DNA from: an uncultured Clostridia bacterium | Lineage (GTDB): Bacteria > Bacillota > Clostridia > Oscillospirales > Oscillospiraceae | Direction of reading: 5' to 3' | DNA: 55,820 bases | Assembly: GCA_946550725.1 (NCBI GenBank) | Contig: CAMNQX010000011.1 | Location: 1 to 55,820, forward strand | Shown: in pieces, positions 25,338 to 34,700 of the stretch | Numbering within the stretch: the stretch's first letter is position 1 | Layout of the letters: every line of letters begins with the position of its first letter | Translations under genes and position numbers: made by a program | Notes under the pieces: model-generated | Told to the model about the DNA's origin: nothing | The model's database searches: none | What the model saw: the letters and a program-made list of their open reading frames with translations, nothing else

Positions 25338-25385
25338 AACACACGGCCCGAGGATACCGAGAGAGTATCTTCGGACCGTGCGGTC
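25338..25385 (-). terminator. terminator after the 74-residue gene
   Basis: The minus strand reads CACGGTCCGAAGATAC-tctctcg-GTATCCTCGGGCCGTG, then TGTTTTTTG: a long stem with few mismatches and a T-run, just past the small gene's stop. Confidence 0.82.
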
Positions 25386-25399
25386 GGACAGCTTAGGAA

Positions 25400-25624
25400 T
25401 TAGTCTCGCCACATCGCGCTGAAATAGAGGGCGTTGCCGAAATCATAGCTTCGGACGATCTCTTTTGCCAGCCCGACGGCGTCAAATCCGCTTTTTCCGG
25501 TCATTTCAAATTCCAGTTCCATGCCTTTTCGGTTCACCAGCCGGATGGTCACGCCATCCTGGTCATACCCGTCCAGCACACCGCAGACCTTATCCGTCAA
25601 CAGCGGAGCTTTTACGACCAGCAT
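25400..25624 (-). CDS. small hypothetical protein
   Basis: The 74-residue protein is well expressed by its look: AGGAGG before the ATG and a terminator after the stop. It begins MLVVKAPLLTDKVCGVLDGY and ends FGNALYFSAMWRD. The alternating hydrophobic and charged residues suggest a small beta-rich domain. No signal peptide or TM. No family recognised. It follows the 1748-residue gene on the same strand by 83 bases. Confidence 0.65.
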   Translation of the reverse strand: MLVVKAPLLTDKVCGVLDGYDQDGVTIRLVNRKGMELEFEMTGKSGFDAVGLAKEIVRSYDFGNALYFSAMWRD

Positions 25625-25707
25625 TGTTATCCCTCCTTTTCAGCTTGATGTTTTTACCCCCTGCGAGACAGCCGGGGACCTACGAACCCGCCAAATGGCA
25701 ACCCACT

Positions 25708-28700
25708 TTAGGGGGTCGTGGTGGGCGGCGTGATCATGCCGTGATAGCGGCCCATCCAGTAGGGCAGGGTGTAGGTGGTAGAGCCTTCCATACGGTTGAT
25801 GTTGTCATCGGTGAGCTTGTAGCTCGAGCCGTTGTACTTATGGACGCTGCGCTCGTCGAAGGGCACCACGCGGATCTCGCCTGTATCCTTGTCGCGGGTG
25901 AGTTCTTCGTCCTGCACCACGTCGGGGCGGTCCGCATGGCTGGCGCTCCACTTGATGGTGTCGATGGGATGGCGGGAGAGAGCCCAGGCAGCAGTATCCA
26001 CCAGGTCGTTTTCATAAGCGTCCTGCTGGGCCGCCTCGGGATAGGCCAGCTGGTAGATGTAGTACCACAGGGGGTTCTCGCTGTACTGCATGGAGTTCCA
26101 CCAGGCGTTCAGGCCGTCCTGATACTTCCCGATCAGCTCCGCGTCGTCCTCCATCTGGAACAGGAGGTAATAGGCCTCCATGGCCATCTCCTCATCGGAG
26201 TAGTTCAGGTTCTGCAGGATCCAGGTGTAGACCTCCTCCGGATCAGTCAGCCCCTCGTCCACATCGGCCAGATGCTCCCAGCGCGTCCAGTACTCGCCGG
26301 CCAGATCGGCATAGCGATAGGGATCGTCCAGAGCCAGCATCCGGTACTCGTTCTCCCAGCGGGCCTCGCCGGTGACGTAGCCCGCCAGCTTAAAGGCGCA
26401 CAGGTTGACCAGGCTGTTCAGGGCACAGTCTTCCCAAGCGTAGGCGTTGTTGAAGTAGTCCCGCTCGGTCTTGCCCCAAGTGGTAGCCTGACCGGTGGCG
26501 TCCCGGAGGCAGTAGCCGTTGTCCGCCAGGTGCTGGGCGATGTTGCGGACGGTGTCCACCAGAACTTCCTTGATGGCGGCTTCCTCTTGATCGTTGTCGT
26601 CCAGAATGTCATAGGCAACCTTATAAATGAACAGGTGGCCGATGATCTCGTCGGTGCTGGTGTCGGTCTTGTAGGTGATGTTATCCTTGGTGATACCATT
26701 TCCCAGCAGATCCGCCAGGACCTCGGGGATCTCGCCGGAGGCGTCCACGGTCTGGCCCACCAGCTTCTCCCACTTGACCTTGGTGGAGGTGCTCTCCACA
26801 CAGGTGGCGGTGTCACCGTCGATGTCCCAGTAGTAGCCGTCGTTGTAGTCCCGGCCGGGATACTCGCCGTCCAAACGGTAGGTGCGGGCGATCATCCCCT
26901 CCAGGGTGCGCTTGCGGGTGGCAAAGTCCGCCTTGTTGGACGTGGCGGTGACCGGCGCCCAATCCTCCGGGAAGAAGGGGGCCATCAGCTCCGGGCCATC
27001 CACGCGGGCAGTCTTGTCCACGGGACCGGACTGGGGATTGTTGATGGAGAAGCCGTTTTGGTTGTCCTTCTTCAGGGCGATCCCCTCGAACTGGGTATCA
27101 AAGGCATACTGGTTGGACTCGTTCTTCAGCGGACGGACATAGGCGTCCACCGTGCCGGTGCGGCAGGTGAGGTTGGACAGGAGCAGGACCGCCTTGATGG
27201 AGCTGAGCGCGGTCTCCTTGGCGGCGGCAACTTCCTCCGTGGTGGCGGAGTCGTCCTCCTTGAGCACCGCGTAGCGCATCAGCTCGCCCACGCCGTACAT
27301 GGAGGTCCACAGGCCGTCGTTATCCGTCTCCTCAGGCATCCACGTCGTGCCGTTCAAAATAGACTGGGCAACCATGCCGCGGCGGGCAACATTCTCCTGG
27401 GTGGTCTCGCTCATTTCGGCGGCCTTGTCGGTGTAGGAAAGCTCCTCCATGCGGATATGGGTCACCGCAGTGGCGGAAGCGACCCACAGGCCGTTGGCGT
27501 TGTCGCTCTCCATGTGGATGACGGAGGTATTGGGCGTCGCGGCAGCGTCGGCGGGCAGATAACGGTTGCCCATGAAGAGCTGCTCTGCGTCGCGCTCGTG
27601 GGCGGGATCGGTGTCCACCCGCTTGATGCCGTAGGTCTCCAAAGACCAGGTCGCGGTACCCTCGGTAACGGCGGTGGTGCTGCCGGCGCCGCCGTTCAAA
27701 ACGGCCTTCACCGTAGCAGGAACAACAGTATCCTCCGCCGCCAGGGCCTCGTCCTTGGTGTAGCGGTCCACATACTTCTGGAGATTCTGGACCTCCTCAG
27801 CGGCAGCGCCCTCGTAGTTCACGATGGCCTTGCCGGTGGTCTTGGCCAGGTCGTTCAGTGTGGCGACCACCTTGATCGTACCGGAGTCTTTCACCGCGGT
27901 GTTGGCCTTGGCGGTGGCGGTGATGGTGACGGTGCCCGCCGCCTTGGCGGTCACGCGGCCCCACTCGTCCACGGTAGCGATGTTCTCGTCGCTGGAAGCC
28001 CAGGTCACGGCCCGCAGCTTGTTGCTCTCAGGCAGAATGACAAAGTCGATGCTGCGGCTGTCGCCCACGACCATCTCGCAGTTCTCCGGAACAGAGAGGG
28101 CGATGCTGGCGGGCTTGTTGGGGTCGGGGATTGCCGCTTCGTTGCTGTCGGTCTGGTTATACATGGTGGTGCCGATCAGGCGCTCGGTGATCTGAGCGGT
28201 GACGGTCTCGCCGCCGGACAGCTTCTCACTGCCATCGAACACCGCCTTGCCGGTGGCGTCGGTGCGGACGCGGCCGATGTACGCGCCGTCGGCATAGAAG
28301 TCCACGATCACGCGGTTCAGGGCCGTCGCGCCGTCCTTCACCGTGGCGGTCAGAGTGGTGCCGTCAGCGGTCAGGGTGACGGTGGGGGTCACGCGGGTGA
28401 AGTGCGTACCCTCGGTCTCCTTAATGATGCCGTAGTAGCGGCCCAGCCAGTAGGGCAGGGTGAACACGGTGCAGTCGCACAGGCTCGCGGCGGTGTAGGG
28501 CGCGGTATTCTGCTGGCCATAGCCGGTATAGCGGACAAAGGGGTTGCCGTTGTCCTTGCCGATCTCCATTTCATCCAGGGGCAGGGCGTAGTTGGTCTGG
28601 GCCTTCTTGTCCCGGTTGCCCGCCTCGATGTAGAACACATCCTGGCGGTCGCCGCGAGCAAACATCGCCTGGTTGCGGACCAGCGGGGAACGGTAGAAGT

Positions 28701-30954
28701 ACCGCACCGCGGACGTCAGGTCCACATCGGTCTTTTCCGGATGGGCCAGCTGATAGAGGAAGGTGTAGAAGGGGTTCTCCTCCCGCTCCTCCTGGCCGTC
28801 GTACCACTGGTCAAATGCCTCCACGATCTTATCGTAGCGGGCCTTGTCCTTCTCCAGCGTGATCAGCGTGTAAACGGGGAACCAGCCCAGCTCCTCGTCG
28901 GAGTAGTTGACGTACTGGGTCCAGTCCTGATGATAGGCGTTGTTGAAGATCTTGTCGCCGGGGGTGTACTCGTCCACCACCTGGTTGTCGTTCTCGCAGT
29001 ATGCGTCGTTGTTCTGGCGAACCACGCGGCGCTCAATGTACTCCAGCGCCATGTCGATGTAGCCCTTGCCGTTGGTATATGCGTTGGCGGGATCAGCGTT
29101 CTCAGGGCCGCCGTCATCATAGGAGTTGGCGTCGAAACACTGGTCATAGGCCGTGTTGTAGGTCGCGGCCTTGGCGGTCTCGCCCTCCTCCGTCGCGATG
29201 TAGCCCGCGATCTTCAGGGCGGACATGACCTCCAGGGCGTTCAGGGGTCCGTCCTCATAGCCGTAAGAGAGGATGTCCTCGCCGTCCGCGTCCAGGCCCA
29301 GGCGGTAGGGGTCGCCGGTCTCGGCGTGCCAGGTGTCGCACCAGGCGGCCTGCTCACGCATCACGCCGATGCCGTCGTTGAAGTAACGGGCCAGCCAACG
29401 GGACCACTGGGTGGCCTTGCCGGTGGCGTCCACGATGTAGTAGTGGTCGTCCTCCAGGATCAGGTCGGTCATGCGGATGCAGGTGTCTGCGATCAGCTCC
29501 TTCAGCTCCGCGTCCTCCGCCTCGTCGCAGAGGTAGCGGTAGGCGGTGAGGAAGAGGGCGTAGTGGCCGTCCACCTCGTCGGAGGAGGTATCCGCCTTGT
29601 AGACGATCTGGCTTTCATCGATGTAGCCGTCTTCTCCGATGGCGCTGTCCGGGAACAGCTCATTGAAGGTCTGGGGAATACGCTCGTAGATGGGGGCGGT
29701 CAGGCGGAACTTGACCTTGCTTTCGTCAAAGGTTCCGGGGATCGTGTCGCCCTGCACGCCTACATTGACGCCCTCATACATCACGGGGAACACCTGATTG
29801 CGGTTTCCGGAGACGATGTCCGTGCCCAGCTTGTCGCCGTCGCTACGCACTGTGTTAAAGGTGTCGATGGAGGACTGGCTCAGGCCCAGGCCGTTGTAAT
29901 CGGTGTCCCCGGCAAAGATCTGGGAGCCGCGTTTATTCAGGGAGTCCTTGGTGATGCGGACGGTGGCGATGCCGATGGGCGTTTTGCCGTCCTGCTTCAG
30001 CTCATCAATGATGGGGTCGGGATAGCTCTCATTTTCATTGAGCAGGCGCTTCTCAAACCAGAAGCCGTTCTCCGCCTGCATCCCGTTGGCTCCCTCCTGC
30101 GCCCCAGCCTCGCTGGTGAGCATATAGGAGCGGCAGGGGAAGCCGTTGCCGCGGCCGGAGATGTAGTCCAGCAGCAGCACCGCCTTGGTGGCACGGGTGG
30201 CGGCCTTCTTGGCGGCGGCGATCTCGTGGGCGTCGGCGTTCTCCTGCTTCAGGGTCTGATACCGCAGGATCTCGCCCATGGCGTACATGGCGGTCCACAG
30301 GCCGTCGTTGTCGCTGGTGCTCACAAAGGACTGGGTGTACTCATCCGTAGTGGGATCATAGGAGTAGCCGTTGTTGCTGGAAATCATACCACGGCGGTCA
30401 TTGATGTCGTTGGTCAGCTTCTCATAGAAGTAGGTCCGCTCCTCCATGGTCATGTCCACCATCTTAATGTGGACACAGCCGTCGGCGTTCTTGACCCACA
30501 CGCCGCCCGCGTCGTCTGCGGCCAGGCCGGTCACGTTATCGTTTCCGTTATACATATAACGGTTGCCGGCGAAATACTGGACCATGTCCCGGGAATCCTT
30601 CTCGGTAAGGTCCATGCGCATCAGGCCGTTCTGGGTGCCGATCCACACGGCGCCGTCGGTGGCCTTCACCGCGCAGGTCACGTCGCCCTCAGTGGCGGCC
30701 GCGGGCAGGAAGCTCACCGCGTCGGCGTCTGTCACCCACTGGATGCCAGCAGGCTCGTCGGCGGCGGCGTAGTAGTCCATCATCTTGGTGGGAGCGGTCT
30801 CCAACTGGATGGCGCTCGCCTTGATAGAGCCGTGGAGCAGATCGTCCTGGCCGGAGGCGGCCATGGCCGTCAGGGGCAGACTGCCAAAGAGCATCACGCC
30901 GGCCAACAGCCCTGCGCCCAGTCGAGCGCGGAATTTCTTCGTCAATTTTTTCAT
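25708..30954 (-). CDS. giant secreted protein with duplicated toroid-like modules
   Basis: The 1748-residue protein has a signal peptide (RLGAGLLAGVMLFGSLPLTAMAA). A propeller-like strand GAVWIGTQNGLMRMDL precedes two long homologous modules (about 130-900 and 1125-1740), separated by a Big_2-type Ig domain (about 945-1035, RAVTWASSDENIATVDEWGRV). Each module repeats the same landmarks: an RRGM stretch, DNDGLWTxMYxxGExxRY, an xDExxGHxxxxxxAY helix pair and a DATGxATxW block, then PLVRNQ/AALSRHP-type ends. The helix-rich pattern suggests an alpha-toroid such as a polysaccharide-acting enzyme, but no catalytic motif is secured. ATG 30954 follows AAAGAGGTG. It lacks its own wall anchor; the SLH gene is 13 bases upstream. 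Confidence 0.7.
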   Translation of the reverse strand: MKKLTKKFRARLGAGLLAGVMLFGSLPLTAMAASGQDDLLHGSIKASAIQLETAPTKMMDYYAAADEPAGIQWVTDADAVSFLPAAATEGDVTCAVKATDGAVWIGTQNGLMRMDLTEKDSRDMVQYFAGNRYMYNGNDNVTGLAADDAGGVWVKNADGCVHIKMVDMTMEERTYFYEKLTNDINDRRGMISSNNGYSYDPTTDEYTQSFVSTSDNDGLWTAMYAMGEILRYQTLKQENADAHEIAAAKKAATRATKAVLLLDYISGRGNGFPCRSYMLTSEAGAQEGANGMQAENGFWFEKRLLNENESYPDPIIDELKQDGKTPIGIATVRITKDSLNKRGSQIFAGDTDYNGLGLSQSSIDTFNTVRSDGDKLGTDIVSGNRNQVFPVMYEGVNVGVQGDTIPGTFDESKVKFRLTAPIYERIPQTFNELFPDSAIGEDGYIDESQIVYKADTSSDEVDGHYALFLTAYRYLCDEAEDAELKELIADTCIRMTDLILEDDHYYIVDATGKATQWSRWLARYFNDGIGVMREQAAWCDTWHAETGDPYRLGLDADGEDILSYGYEDGPLNALEVMSALKIAGYIATEEGETAKAATYNTAYDQCFDANSYDDGGPENADPANAYTNGKGYIDMALEYIERRVVRQNNDAYCENDNQVVDEYTPGDKIFNNAYHQDWTQYVNYSDEELGWFPVYTLITLEKDKARYDKIVEAFDQWYDGQEEREENPFYTFLYQLAHPEKTDVDLTSAVRYFYRSPLVRNQAMFARGDRQDVFYIEAGNRDKKAQTNYALPLDEMEIGKDNGNPFVRYTGYGQQNTAPYTAASLCDCTVFTLPYWLGRYYGIIKETEGTHFTRVTPTVTLTADGTTLTATVKDGATALNRVIVDFYADGAYIGRVRTDATGKAVFDGSEKLSGGETVTAQITERLIGTTMYNQTDSNEAAIPDPNKPASIALSVPENCEMVVGDSRSIDFVILPESNKLRAVTWASSDENIATVDEWGRVTAKAAGTVTITATAKANTAVKDSGTIKVVATLNDLAKTTGKAIVNYEGAAAEEVQNLQKYVDRYTKDEALAAEDTVVPATVKAVLNGGAGSTTAVTEGTATWSLETYGIKRVDTDPAHERDAEQLFMGNRYLPADAAATPNTSVIHMESDNANGLWVASATAVTHIRMEELSYTDKAAEMSETTQENVARRGMVAQSILNGTTWMPEETDNDGLWTSMYGVGELMRYAVLKEDDSATTEEVAAAKETALSSIKAVLLLSNLTCRTGTVDAYVRPLKNESNQYAFDTQFEGIALKKDNQNGFSINNPQSGPVDKTARVDGPELMAPFFPEDWAPVTATSNKADFATRKRTLEGMIARTYRLDGEYPGRDYNDGYYWDIDGDTATCVESTSTKVKWEKLVGQTVDASGEIPEVLADLLGNGITKDNITYKTDTSTDEIIGHLFIYKVAYDILDDNDQEEAAIKEVLVDTVRNIAQHLADNGYCLRDATGQATTWGKTERDYFNNAYAWEDCALNSLVNLCAFKLAGYVTGEARWENEYRMLALDDPYRYADLAGEYWTRWEHLADVDEGLTDPEEVYTWILQNLNYSDEEMAMEAYYLLFQMEDDAELIGKYQDGLNAWWNSMQYSENPLWYYIYQLAYPEAAQQDAYENDLVDTAAWALSRHPIDTIKWSASHADRPDVVQDEELTRDKDTGEIRVVPFDERSVHKYNGSSYKLTDDNINRMEGSTTYTLPYWMGRYHGMITPPTTTP

Positions 30955-30967
30955 TACGCTCACCTCT

Positions 30968-32329
30968 TTATCTCGCGATCAGCGTCACGGCATCTCCGGT
31001 CACATCGGAAATGACGTAAACATTGTTGACCGTACTGTCCGCCACCAACAGCAGGATGTTGTCGATGCCCAGCTCCTCCGCAGTGAACTGCGCGATCAGC
31101 TCGCCGGTGTTCACGTTCACGCAGTCCACCCCGCCGTCGGCGTAGGCCAGCCACAGCGTGCTGCGGTTCTCCGACAGAACGGAGGAGACCACGTTGCGCA
31201 GGGAGGGGAACAGGGAGGGCTTCAGGGTGAAGTCCTTGTTCACAAAGGTCTCGGTATTGGCCAGGTCCAGCGCGTCAAAGGCGGAATCGTTGCCGGTGCC
31301 GTAGGAGGGATCGGTGAGGAAGTTGACGTACTGCTTCACGCTGCCCTGGATACCGGTGTTGGCAAAGCTGGACTTGACTTCGTCATAGGTGTAGGTGCTC
31401 TTGATGGCGTACTTCCGGGGCGTGGAGCTGCCGCCGCCGGTGCTGCCGCTGCCCTCGGTCACCACGGGGGTGGTCACGCCGTCCTTGCGGACGGTCTCGC
31501 CCTTGATGGCGGCGCCGTTCTTCAAGGTGACCTTCGCGCCGTTACGGATGACCAGGCGGCCTTCCACAGTGACGCCGTCCAAAACGATGTCGCCGGCGCC
31601 CACACCGTCGCCGATGTATAGATCGCCTTTGATCTTGACATCCTTCAGGGTGGTGGGCACGGTGACAACCAGGCTGTCCACCTCGGTCAGCGCCCAGCTG
31701 TCATCGCGGACGTAGCCGGTGACGGCGCGGTCGAAGATCGTGGCGAACTCCGCCCGGGAGATCACGGCCGTGGGAGACAGCTTGTTTCCGTTCCCCTGGA
31801 CCAGACCGTTCTCCACCATGGCGGAAACGGTGCCTTCCGCCCAGGCGGCGACTTGGTCGTTGTCGTCAAAGGACTTCAGGTTCTCGCCGTTGCCCGCCGT
31901 CAGCACCAGCAGACGGGACACCACGGTGAACGCCTCCTGGCGGGTAATGTTGTCGTTGGGCCGCATGTTGACGCCGTCGCCCTGAAGCACGCCCATGGCC
32001 ACCGCCCGGGACAGCTCCTTATAATACCACGCGTTGGCGTCCACATCGGCAAAGGCGGACAGGTCCGCCTCTTCCGTCCCGCCAAACGCTCTGACGGCGA
32101 TCGCCGCCAGCTGCGCTCTCGACAGCTTGTCGTCGGGGTGCATCAGACCGTCGTTCAGTCCTTGGAGCAGGCCGTTCTCTACCGCATTGGTCAGCGCCTT
32201 TTCCGCCCAGTGGCCGGAGACGTCGCTGAAGCTCGGCGTTTCTGCCGCGCCTACCGTAAAGCATCCGGCAACCAGGCTAAGCACCAGCACCAGACTTAGG
32301 AGCGCGGATAAGATACGTTTCGATCTCAT
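30968..32329 (-). CDS. SLH-domain surface protein
   Basis: The 453-residue protein has a signal peptide ending near VGAAETP, three SLH repeats at about 33-200 (FSDVSGHWAEKALTNAVENG; FADVDANAWYYKELSRAVAM; DDNDQVAAWAEGTVSAMVEN) that bind secondary wall polymer, then a beta-helix-like stretch of short hydrophobic repeats (VKIKGDLYIGDGVGAGDIVL, VEGRLVIRNGAKVTLKNGA), a Gly/Ser linker and a C-domain of about 150 residues. The C-domain has LWLAYADGGVDCVNV, similar to propeller strands of the next protein. The pair may act together at the surface. Good AGGAGG before the ATG. Confidence 0.88.
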   Translation of the reverse strand: MRSKRILSALLSLVLVLSLVAGCFTVGAAETPSFSDVSGHWAEKALTNAVENGLLQGLNDGLMHPDDKLSRAQLAAIAVRAFGGTEEADLSAFADVDANAWYYKELSRAVAMGVLQGDGVNMRPNDNITRQEAFTVVSRLLVLTAGNGENLKSFDDNDQVAAWAEGTVSAMVENGLVQGNGNKLSPTAVISRAEFATIFDRAVTGYVRDDSWALTEVDSLVVTVPTTLKDVKIKGDLYIGDGVGAGDIVLDGVTVEGRLVIRNGAKVTLKNGAAIKGETVRKDGVTTPVVTEGSGSTGGGSSTPRKYAIKSTYTYDEVKSSFANTGIQGSVKQYVNFLTDPSYGTGNDSAFDALDLANTETFVNKDFTLKPSLFPSLRNVVSSVLSENRSTLWLAYADGGVDCVNVNTGELIAQFTAEELGIDNILLLVADSTVNNVYVISDVTGDAVTLIAR

Positions 32330-32386
32330 TCAAAAATTCCTCCTGTCTTTCGTTGAAAGTTTCGAGCATGGGCTGTTCGGACAATG

Positions 32387-32400
32387 GGCTGTAGTGCATA
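32387..32400. repeat. motif GGCTGTAGTGCATA, copy 1
   Basis: The 14-mer upstream of the SLH gene recurs, with one change (GGACTGTAGTGCATA), at 36453-36467 in front of the HPr gene. A short shared regulatory sequence is possible. Confidence 0.4.
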
Positions 32401-32460
32401 TCTACCAGATTATCTTAGTTGCCTTCGGATTTTTTGTAAATATCCATAAAATTTCTTTTT

Positions 32461-32575
32461 CTTCCACATCGCTGTGGCACTTTTCGAGGAAACCTTTCTT
32501 CTTTCACCCTCTTCCGGCAGGATGTACCATTTTCTGATTTTTGACAAAACTTCCACATTACTATGGCACTTTTTT
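32461..32575. repeat. direct repeat pair in the SLH/PRD divergent region
   Basis: CTTCCACATCGCTGTGGCACTTTT (32461-32484, shown only by its core CCACATCGCTGTGGCAC) and a second copy with core CCACATTACTATGGCAC (32551-32567) stand 89 bases apart between divergent genes. Each has an imperfect dyad CCA...TGG. They may be operators. The TGGCAC is not followed by a TTGC at sigma-54 spacing. Confidence 0.5.
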
Positions 32576-32588
32576 AGTTTTTTCCGGT

Positions 32589-32617
32589 GTGGACAAACCA
32601 AATTTGCCCTGTTACGA
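32589..32617 (+). promoter_or_regulatory. possible promoter of the PTS locus
   Basis: TGGACA (32589-32594), a 17-base spacer and TACGAT (32612-32617) stand about 85 bases before the regulator gene. Match is moderate. Confidence 0.45.
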
Positions 32618-32701
32618 TAAAAATCAAGGTTCAAACCCCATTTTTCTTGTCCACTTTACCCAACAATCCAGTCTTCGCCAGTGGTTTTAAAGGAGGGTGA
32701 C

Positions 32702-34681
32702 ATGTCTAACCGCCATTATCGTCTGTTTTCCGTTGTCTCCCTCCTGGCCGATACGCCGGGGTATGTCACCATGCAAACATTGGCTGAGCGTCTGAATGTT
32801 TCCAAGCGGACGGTCCAAAAGGACATCAGCCAGTTGGAGCAGTGGGCCAGCACCCATGATTTTGACGGGCGGCTTTCCATTATAAAGAAGCCCGGCTTCG
32901 GCATTTCCCTCCGGCTGGTGGATATGACCTCCCAGGACCTGCTGGACCGGCTCGCCCGGGACTTTCAAGACGGACGGTACGGTGGAAATTACGAGCGGCG
33001 GTTGGAGATCGCCAAATACCTTCTCCTGTCCCACGACGATCTGACCATCCAGTTTCTGGCCGATCAGTTCTACATCAGCAAAAGCGTGGTCATCAAGGAT
33101 CTGGCTTGGGTGAGCAAATGGGTCATGCAGTATGGTTTGAGCGTTACCAAGTGCCAGAACCGGGGCATCCGCATCGAAGGCAGCGAGCAAAAGCGCCGGG
33201 GCGCCATCGCCGCCCTCATCGACCTGACCGGCAAACAGAGCATCCTGCCCGACGACGTTTATGATCTGGCGATCCGCAACGACGTGGACGTGCTCCGTCT
33301 GGACCTGGAACGGTTCTACGCCGGACTTTACAGCAACTGCAAGGTAGACGTGGGCAAGGTCGCCGAGATCATCCACAACGCGGAGCGGCAGTTTGGCTTC
33401 TATCTGATGGACAGCTACTACACCGGCCTTCTGATCCATCTCTCCGTGGCCGTGGAGCGTCTCATCCGGGGCCAAAGCCTCACCGCCGTGGACGACGAGC
33501 CTCTCATCGGCGCGGACACCCGCGAGGCGGACATCGCCGCGTACATCTCCAACCGCATCGAGGAAGCCTTCCACATCCACGTGCCGGACGGCGAGCGCTC
33601 TTACATCTGTATCCACATCATGGGCGCTGAGCTTCCCGACCCCACCGTCAGCACGCAGGAGACCCACTCCTCTCACATCAACCAGTTCATTTCCCTGTAT
33701 GTCCAGCTGATGGAGGCCCTCACCGGCATCGCCTTTTCCCAGGACGAGGCCCTCAGCTCCTCCCTTGCCGGTCACATCAAGGCCTCCATCTACCGCCTCC
33801 GCAGCGGCCTGAGCCGGCACGATTACCGCCCCCTGCCCCCCAGCACAAAGGGGCAGCGCCTGTTTCAGGCGGTATGGGCCGGGCGGTACTACTACCGCGT
33901 CTTTTTCCACACCGAGCCAAACGACGAGGAGCTTCACGCGGTCTACCTCTATTTCCAGCAGTCTCTGCGCCGTTTGGTCCATCCCTGCAAAGCGGTGTTT
34001 CTCTACGATTCCGACATTCTCAAAGCGGAGGAGGCCTACGTTCCCCTCGCCGCCCTGTCCCATCTGGAGATCGTGGACACCTGTCTGTGGAACCACTTCC
34101 CCTCCCAGCAGTTTTCCCAGTGCGACCTGGTCATCACCGCCTCTGACAAGGTGACGTCCCCCGTCCCCGTGGCCCAGATCCACCTTCCCCCCACTGAGGC
34201 AGACCTGAAGCAGCTTCAGACCGTCATTGACCGCCTGCGTTACCGCTCCGTCTACACCCCGGCCTCTCCCCCGGCCCCCATGGGGATCGCCTGGATCCCC
34301 ATGGCCGTAAAAACCATGGAAGCGGTATCGGAAACTCTGTTTGAGATGCTGGCCCGTCAGGGCTTCGACAGCTCCTCCCTTTCCCGGGAAAGCATCGAGC
34401 TGGAACGCAACGGCCGTATCCTCGTCATCGGCAGCTATGCTCTGGTGCCCATCTATCTGCCCCAGATCACCGCCTTTTACGCCTATGGCATCTCCCTTCC
34501 CGCCCCCATCTCGGTGGGCGAGGGTCACGCTTCCCGCATTATTTTCCTTCTCTTCGACGAGCCAGCCGACCCCGGCCAGTTAAAGGCCGCCCCGTATACA
34601 GATTTCATGAACGGCCTTATTCACGAGGTCGCCCCCGCGCCGGTCCCGCCTGACACAGACGGCGCGAAAGAAAGCACATAG
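32702..34681 (+). CDS. PRD-type PTS transcriptional regulator
   Basis: The 659-residue protein has an N-terminal HTH (TMQTLAERLNVSKRTVQKDI), a second Mga-like HTH (FLADQFYISKSVVIKDL), two PRD domains at about 190-290 and 330-415 (LIHLSVAVERLI; SLAGHIKASIYRL, each with a His), a IIB-like stretch (VFLYDSDIL ... HLEIVDT) and a C-terminal IIA-like domain. The IIA-like part lacks the usual phosphorylatable His: the aligned place reads VPIYLPQITAF. It should sense phosphorylation by the PTS and control the genes downstream. ATG 32702 has GGAGGGTGA directly upstream. Confidence 0.88.
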   Translation: MSNRHYRLFSVVSLLADTPGYVTMQTLAERLNVSKRTVQKDISQLEQWASTHDFDGRLSIIKKPGFGISLRLVDMTSQDLLDRLARDFQDGRYGGNYERRLEIAKYLLLSHDDLTIQFLADQFYISKSVVIKDLAWVSKWVMQYGLSVTKCQNRGIRIEGSEQKRRGAIAALIDLTGKQSILPDDVYDLAIRNDVDVLRLDLERFYAGLYSNCKVDVGKVAEIIHNAERQFGFYLMDSYYTGLLIHLSVAVERLIRGQSLTAVDDEPLIGADTREADIAAYISNRIEEAFHIHVPDGERSYICIHIMGAELPDPTVSTQETHSSHINQFISLYVQLMEALTGIAFSQDEALSSSLAGHIKASIYRLRSGLSRHDYRPLPPSTKGQRLFQAVWAGRYYYRVFFHTEPNDEELHAVYLYFQQSLRRLVHPCKAVFLYDSDILKAEEAYVPLAALSHLEIVDTCLWNHFPSQQFSQCDLVITASDKVTSPVPVAQIHLPPTEADLKQLQTVIDRLRYRSVYTPASPPAPMGIAWIPMAVKTMEAVSETLFEMLARQGFDSSSLSRESIELERNGRILVIGSYALVPIYLPQITAFYAYGISLPAPISVGEGHASRIIFLLFDEPADPGQLKAAPYTDFMNGLIHEVAPAPVPPDTDGAKEST

Positions 34682-34700
34682 GAGAAAGAGGCGATAGCAT

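Noticed and set aside
25465-31014. 1849-codon open frame on the plus strand
   Set aside because: It is the shadow of the 1748-residue gene on the minus strand. It lacks a ribosome site, has no signal peptide or domain, and is rich in Val/Gly/His as expected for an antisense frame of GC-rich code.
32461-32580. Sigma-54 promoter before the PRD regulator
   Set aside because: TGGCAC is found twice but no GC of TTGCA follows at the right spacing, and the PRD protein has no AAA+ domain.
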